A stretch of 24,373 bases of DNA from Desulfobulbaceae bacterium UBA5628 (GTDB lineage Bacteria > Desulfobacterota > Desulfobulbia > Desulfobulbales > Desulfurivibrionaceae): positions 165-24,537 of the forward strand of contig DIKC01000094.1 of NCBI GenBank assembly GCA_002421565.1, written 5' to 3'. Below are positions 22,683 through 24,373 of the stretch, piece after piece (the first letter of the stretch is position 1; each line of letters opens with the position of its first letter). The notes beneath the pieces were generated by a model. That model worked only from the letters and a program-made list of their open reading frames with translations, ran no database searches and was not told where the DNA came from. Position numbers and translations under genes: made by a program.

Positions 22683-23132
22683 TTATCGTTGCGGGACAAC
22701 CTTGGCATCCGCGCCGCTACCCTCGATGAACACCTTCTGGCCTTTGGTGAACTGCCCAAGATTGGCCGCCTGGGTGACAGAAACCAGCACGCCAGAGTTG
22801 GTCCGCACAAAGATCTGGTAGGCCGGAACGGGCTTGTCATAGTGTTTTTGCACTTCGTAGCCAGCAACAGAACCACCAATCGCACCCAACACCATGGCGA
22901 CGGCTTTACCCGTACCGGAGCCAATCAGTGCACCAACGCCAAGGCCCCCGAGCCCACCGACCACCGCGCCAATACCCTGATCATGATTGCTCTTGATGGT
23001 TGTCTCTGACACCTGCTCCACCACACCACTGCGGATTTCCATGGGGGCTGAGCCAGTATTGTTTGCACATCCGGCCAGCGTGACCACGGCCAGGATGGAG
23101 ACCAAAAATGCAGAAAACCGCTTGAACATCAT
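22683..23132 (-). CDS. SlyB/PcpL-like glycine-zipper outer-membrane lipoprotein
   Basis: The 149-residue protein has a signal peptide ending in the lipobox VTLAGCANN (Cys22), followed by the pattern of SlyB: GVVEQVSE, a glycine-zipper hairpin (GAVVGGLGGLGVGALIGSGT, then VLGAIGGSVAGYEVQKHY), and a C-terminal beta domain (YQIFVRTNSGVLVSVTQAAN, then GQKVFIEG). SlyB proteins sit in the outer membrane and help keep the envelope intact under stress. The first of two adjacent ATGs (23132 and 23129) is used because AGGGG is well placed for it. A terminator follows, so the gene is probably monocistronic. It is divergent from the small secreted protein at 23275. Confidence 0.88.
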   Translation of the reverse strand: MMFKRFSAFLVSILAVVTLAGCANNTGSAPMEIRSGVVEQVSETTIKSNHDQGIGAVVGGLGGLGVGALIGSGTGKAVAMVLGAIGGSVAGYEVQKHYDKPVPAYQIFVRTNSGVLVSVTQAANLGQFTKGQKVFIEGSGADAKVVPQR

Positions 23133-23212
23133 GTCAGACCCCTAAATTTCCAAGAGAAATGATTTGTGCGAAATATTAAAAAACACATTGTTACCACTAT
23201 TACAAGTTAACA

Positions 23213-23243
23213 TGGATATGACATCATTCATATCCACTTTTTT
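23213..23243 (+). promoter_or_regulatory. Perfect 8-base dyad followed by a T-run in a divergent promoter region
   Basis: TGGATATG (23213-23220) and CATATCCA (23229-23236) form a perfect inverted repeat with an eight-base loop, directly followed by CTTTTTTT. The shape is that of a rho-independent terminator, yet both flanking genes point away from it. It overlaps where the promoter of the gene at 23275 should be (possible -10 TATAGA at 23244-23249), so an operator or attenuator is also possible. Confidence 0.45.
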
Positions 23244-23274
23244 TATAGAATGATCTCAGCACTTGGAGCTTTTC

Positions 23275-23643
23275 ATGAAACCAACCCTTTTGATTTGCAG
23301 CGCCGTGTTGGCACTGACCACGACTGCCTCGATGGCCAAAGATACGCCCAAGGCCTCCACCACGACGCAACAATATGTGGCCATGTGTCAGAACAAGACT
23401 GATACAGCGGCACAAAACTTTTGTCATGGCTTTGGCCAAGGTGTCTACGAGACCTACCTGATCACCCGCCATCCCAAGCGCGCAAAGCCTTTTGTCTGCA
23501 TTCCTGAGCCTGGCCAATCACGCCAGGACATGGTCAACAGTTTTGTTGCCTGGTCAGCCAAACATCCCCAGTTCAACAATGCCTCGGCTGCCGACACGAT
23601 TCTTCGCTACCTGGGCGAGACATATCCCTGCAAAAAAGCCTGA
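23275..23643 (+). CDS. Small secreted Rap1a/Tai-like protein
   Basis: The 122-residue protein has a cleavable signal peptide (LLICSAVLALTTTASMA, then KDTPKAS) and a small helical domain with cysteines in YVAMCQNK, QNFCHGFGQGVYETYL, FVCIPEPG and the final TYPCKKA, which would form two disulfides in the periplasm. This pattern fits the Rap1a/Tai family (PF18602), whose founding members are immunity proteins against type VI secretion effectors; many others have no known role. GGAG at 23265-23268 supports the ATG at 23275 rather than the earlier ATG at 23263. No effector gene is next to it, so an immunity function is not supported by context. Confidence 0.75.
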   Translation: MKPTLLICSAVLALTTTASMAKDTPKASTTTQQYVAMCQNKTDTAAQNFCHGFGQGVYETYLITRHPKRAKPFVCIPEPGQSRQDMVNSFVAWSAKHPQFNNASAADTILRYLGETYPCKKA

Positions 23644-23737
23644 CGCATCTGCTTGACAAAGGCTTTTTGCCTAATTGAAAACCCTTTTTGCCCTGGTTGA
23701 GTGAGCACCAGGCCTCTCGGAAGCCCGGAGAACTGAC

Positions 23738-23956
23738 ATGAAGAAAACATTACTGATTTTGCCTGTTTGCGCAGCACTGACATTGAGCGGCTGCTCAAAC
23801 ATGACCAGAGACCAACAAACCACCCTGTCTGGAGGCGCGATCGGCGCTGCGGCAGGCGCCGCGATCACTGCCATTGCCGGCGGCAACCCAATCTGGGGCG
23901 CTGTTGGTGGCGCCGCAGTCGGTGCAGTTGGCGGCTATGTCTATGGCAAAGAGTGA
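23738..23956 (+). CDS. Small glycine-zipper lipoprotein
   Basis: The 72-residue protein has a signal with lipobox LTLSGCSNM (Cys19) and then almost only a glycine-zipper hairpin (GGAIGAAAGAAITAIAGG, then WGAVGGAAVGAVGGYVYGKE). Such proteins insert into the outer membrane. GGAG about eight bases upstream supports the ATG. A perfect TTGACA occurs at 23653-23658, but I see no convincing -10 element at the right distance. An intrinsic terminator follows at 24055. Function beyond the envelope cannot be said; it shares the glycine-zipper theme with the SlyB-like protein nearby. Confidence 0.85.
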   Translation: MKKTLLILPVCAALTLSGCSNMTRDQQTTLSGGAIGAAAGAAITAIAGGNPIWGAVGGAAVGAVGGYVYGKE

Positions 23957-24054
23957 TCACCACGCTTTCTTGTTAGGTCAAGTTAAGCCAGGTCAAGTCT
24001 GACCGACCAGGACGCTGCTGGATTCCAGCGGTTGAGTTCCGGAAGGTCGACTCA

Positions 24055-24078
24055 AGCCCCGTTCAGACGGGGCTTTTT
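24055..24078 (+). terminator. Rho-independent terminator, shared by convergent genes
   Basis: AGCCCCGT (24055-24062) pairs perfectly with ACGGGGCT (24067-24074) around a four-base loop, followed by TTTT. It lies 99 bases after the glycine-zipper gene. The far arm overlaps the last codons of the minus-strand acyltransferase gene, whose stop is at 24063-24065 in the loop. Confidence 0.85.
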
Positions 24079-24373
24079 CCTTTCCAGCGGCGGTGGACCC
24101 ACCACCACTGCTCAGGATGTCGCACGATCGCCAGCTCAAGGGCGGCATTGTATGCGCGCGTGTTTTTTCTGATTTCCGCACCGACATCAGAGTCGGTGAT
24201 CGGTGCCAGCGGTGGCCAAAACTTCAGGACATGGGTGCCGTCGGGTTCGCGCCAGGAGGCAGCGGGCATGACAGGTGCACCGGTGGAAAGTGCAAGAACA
24301 GCCATGCTTTTGTAGGTGCCTGCCCCGTAGCCAAAAAACTCGACTTCGATACCCTCAGGCTTGCGGGCGTACT
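24063..24373 (-). CDS. LpxL/HtrB-family lipid A acyltransferase, C-terminal fragment (5' end outside window)
   Basis: The visible 102 residues are the C-terminus of a lysophospholipid acyltransferase of the LpxL/LpxM (HtrB/MsbB) family, inner-membrane enzymes that add a secondary acyl chain to lipid A. Diagnostic segments are VEFFGYGAGTYKSMAVLALS, TGAPVMPAASWREPDGTH and the closing NAALELAIVRHPEQWWWVHR followed by RWKGK, which is nearly invariant in the family. The catalytic HX4D motif lies beyond the window edge. It converges with the glycine-zipper gene and shares its terminator. Which acyl chain or position it uses cannot be read. Confidence 0.88.
   Translation of the reverse strand, partial: YARKPEGIEVEFFGYGAGTYKSMAVLALSTGAPVMPAASWREPDGTHVLKFWPPLAPITDSDVGAEIRKNTRAYNAALELAIVRHPEQWWWVHRRWKGKSPV

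Noticed and set aside
23653..23658. TTGACA as the promoter of the small glycine-zipper gene
   Set aside because: No acceptable -10 element lies 15-19 bases downstream, so only the -35 match is mentioned in the gene entry.
1..24373. CRISPR arrays, tRNA or rRNA genes, insertion sequences and phage genes
   Set aside because: I looked for regular repeats, cloverleaf-like sequences, transposases and terminal inverted repeats on both strands and found none; a covariance-model search could still find a short RNA I missed.

Overview
The window reads as two unrelated genomic pieces joined head to tail. Bases 1 to about 16,250 are strongly GC-rich (one 60-base line counted by hand at 14041 gives 39 G/C). 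Their gene content suits an anaerobic or microaerophilic Desulfobacterota-type bacterium: QueH, a DUF4492/Rrf2-linked cytochrome bd operon, and a DHH-CBS-nucleotidyltransferase fusion. From about 16,290 to the end the DNA is visibly less GC-rich (33 of 60 in the line at 20041). The genes there (Crp/Fnr regulator, MASE3-HD-GYP protein, split YeeE/YedE pair, Rap1a/Tai protein, glycine-zipper lipoproteins, LpxL-type acyltransferase) look like a betaproteobacterium. The change falls inside one reading frame (15830-16573). Its front half is a LolD/MacB-type ATPase and its back half is the tail of an ATM1-type exporter ATPase. The most economical reading is a chimeric contig joined at the conserved ABC-signature sequence. 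Both taxon assignments are inference from gene content and composition.

Left piece. The 3' end of glgX is followed by three translationally coupled genes: a PhnD-like binding lipoprotein, a membrane histidine kinase and queH. Convergent to these is trxA-bamD on the minus strand, with a good sigma70-type promoter. A short spacer carries a degenerate copy of the 5' end of the tRNA nucleotidyltransferase-fusion gene, then an unknown membrane-anchored PLD-like protein. The minus-strand operon rrf2-DUF4492-cydA-cydB-cydX encodes a cytochrome bd oxidase with its likely Fe-S regulator. Divergent from it, a plus-strand chain of overlapping or near-overlapping genes encodes the DHH-CBS-nucleotidyltransferase fusion, a YitT-type membrane protein and an ABC-2 exporter pair. 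A ParE/RelE-type toxin-antitoxin pair and the front half of the chimeric ABC gene follow.

Right piece. On the minus strand lie a Crp/Fnr regulator with an FNR-like box upstream, an enoyl-CoA hydratase/isomerase-family protein without the usual catalytic glutamates, a 1032-residue MASE3-PAS-GAF-GAF-PAS-HD-GYP protein, and two half-size YeeE/YedE sulfur-transport proteins. A SlyB-like lipoprotein is divergent from a small secreted Rap1a/Tai-like protein and a 72-residue glycine-zipper lipoprotein. The window ends inside a minus-strand lipid A acyltransferase-family gene.

No rRNA, tRNA, CRISPR array, insertion sequence or phage gene was recognised. The only stretch near 300 bases without a firm gene is 4987-5294; it holds the trxA promoter, the degenerate repeat and a possible 31-codon ORF.
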